DNA of 5,870 bases from the NCBI GenBank assembly GCA_030643455.1, contig DAOWLV010000223.1, positions 1-5,870 of the forward strand. The letters run 5' to 3'. Below, piece by piece: positions 5,801 through 5,870 of the stretch (positions within the stretch are counted from its first letter, which is position 1; each line of letters opens with the position of its first letter). A program made the position numbers and the translations under genes. Under the pieces are notes generated by a model. That model had not been told where the DNA came from. It did no database searches and was given only the letters and a program-made list of their open reading frames with translations. This DNA is from Candidatus Krumholzibacteriia bacterium. Its GTDB lineage: Bacteria; Krumholzibacteriota; Krumholzibacteriia; LZORAL124-64-63.

Positions 5801-5807
5801 CCTCCTT
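5801..5807 (-). promoter_or_regulatory. Strong ribosome binding site of yjbQ
   Basis: The minus strand reads AAGGAGG, nearly the full anti-16S complement, four bases before the ATG at 5796-5794. It lies in the 22-bp gap after the glutamine synthetase stop, so yjbQ has its own efficient initiation site within a probable two-gene transcript. Confidence 0.75.
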
Positions 5808-5818
5808 GGGGGTCCGGT

Positions 5819-5870
5819 CTAGAAATCGAAGTACATCGTGAACTCGTAGGGATGGGGCCGCTGGTTGATG
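5819..5870 (-). CDS. glnA: Glutamine synthetase type I, last 16 residues (runs off the right edge)
   Basis: Only the C-terminal end is present, reading INQRPHPYEFTMYFDF and then TAG (5821-5819). The pattern RPHP-x-E-F-x-x-Y is the typical end of many bacterial type I glutamine synthetases (E. coli GlnA ends in RPHPVEFELYYSV). The enzyme joins ammonia to glutamate using ATP in the cytoplasm. The fragment is too short to judge the subtype or whether the adenylylation site is present. It lies upstream of yjbQ on the same strand with a 22-bp gap. Confidence 0.78.
   Translation of the reverse strand, partial: INQRPHPYEFTMYFDF

Noticed and set aside
5545..5841. Plus-strand open frame of 98 codons opposite yjbQ and the glnA end
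   Set aside because: It is antisense to the well-conserved YjbQ blocks and crosses the glnA stop; no supporting motif.

Overview
The window comes from a GC-rich, diderm (Gram-negative-type) bacterium. It encodes an outer-membrane beta-barrel protein, a lipoprotein and an exopolysaccharide exporter of the PNAG type. The lineage cannot be fixed from the sequence alone. The style of the genes (cysteine-rich insertion in AlaS, single-domain lipoprotein deacetylase, a homopolymer frameshift typical of draft assemblies) would fit an uncultivated lineage near Deltaproteobacteria, Eisenbacteria or Krumholzibacteria, but this is a low-confidence guess.

Layout. (1) Minus strand, 963 to the left edge: the first 321 residues of alanyl-tRNA synthetase (alaS), starting at TTG. 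(2) 964-1165: a divergent intergenic region. It holds two short stem-loops on the alaS side and two stronger GC-rich stem-loops on the side of the plus-strand operon. (3) Plus strand, 1166-5394: a compact four-gene operon. It encodes a small two-helix membrane protein (PgaD-like), a processive family-2 glycosyltransferase (PgaC-like), a TPR plus beta-barrel outer-membrane protein (PgaA-like/YaiO-like) and a lipoprotein polysaccharide N-deacetylase (PgaB/IcaB-like). (4) Minus strand, 5796-5395: a complete YjbQ/UPF0047 family protein. Upstream of it, at the right edge, are the last 16 codons of a type I glutamine synthetase (glnA). The two minus-strand genes look co-transcribed.

The operon encodes a complete poly-beta-1,6-N-acetylglucosamine-like synthesis and export machine in the order D-C-A-B; E. 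coli has A-B-C-D. The model is that PgaC with PgaD polymerises and translocates the glycan across the inner membrane, the lipoprotein deacetylates part of it in the periplasm, and the TPR-barrel protein exports it. PgaD carries a W-x3-N-K motif after its second helix that resembles the E. coli segment implicated in cyclic-di-GMP control.

The main anomaly is a one-base frameshift in the glycosyltransferase, most likely in the G6 run at 2573-2578. Because of it the uncorrected frame runs without a stop into the outer-membrane gene and creates an apparent 936-residue fusion. I read this as two separate genes, with an assembly error or a real mutation in the first.
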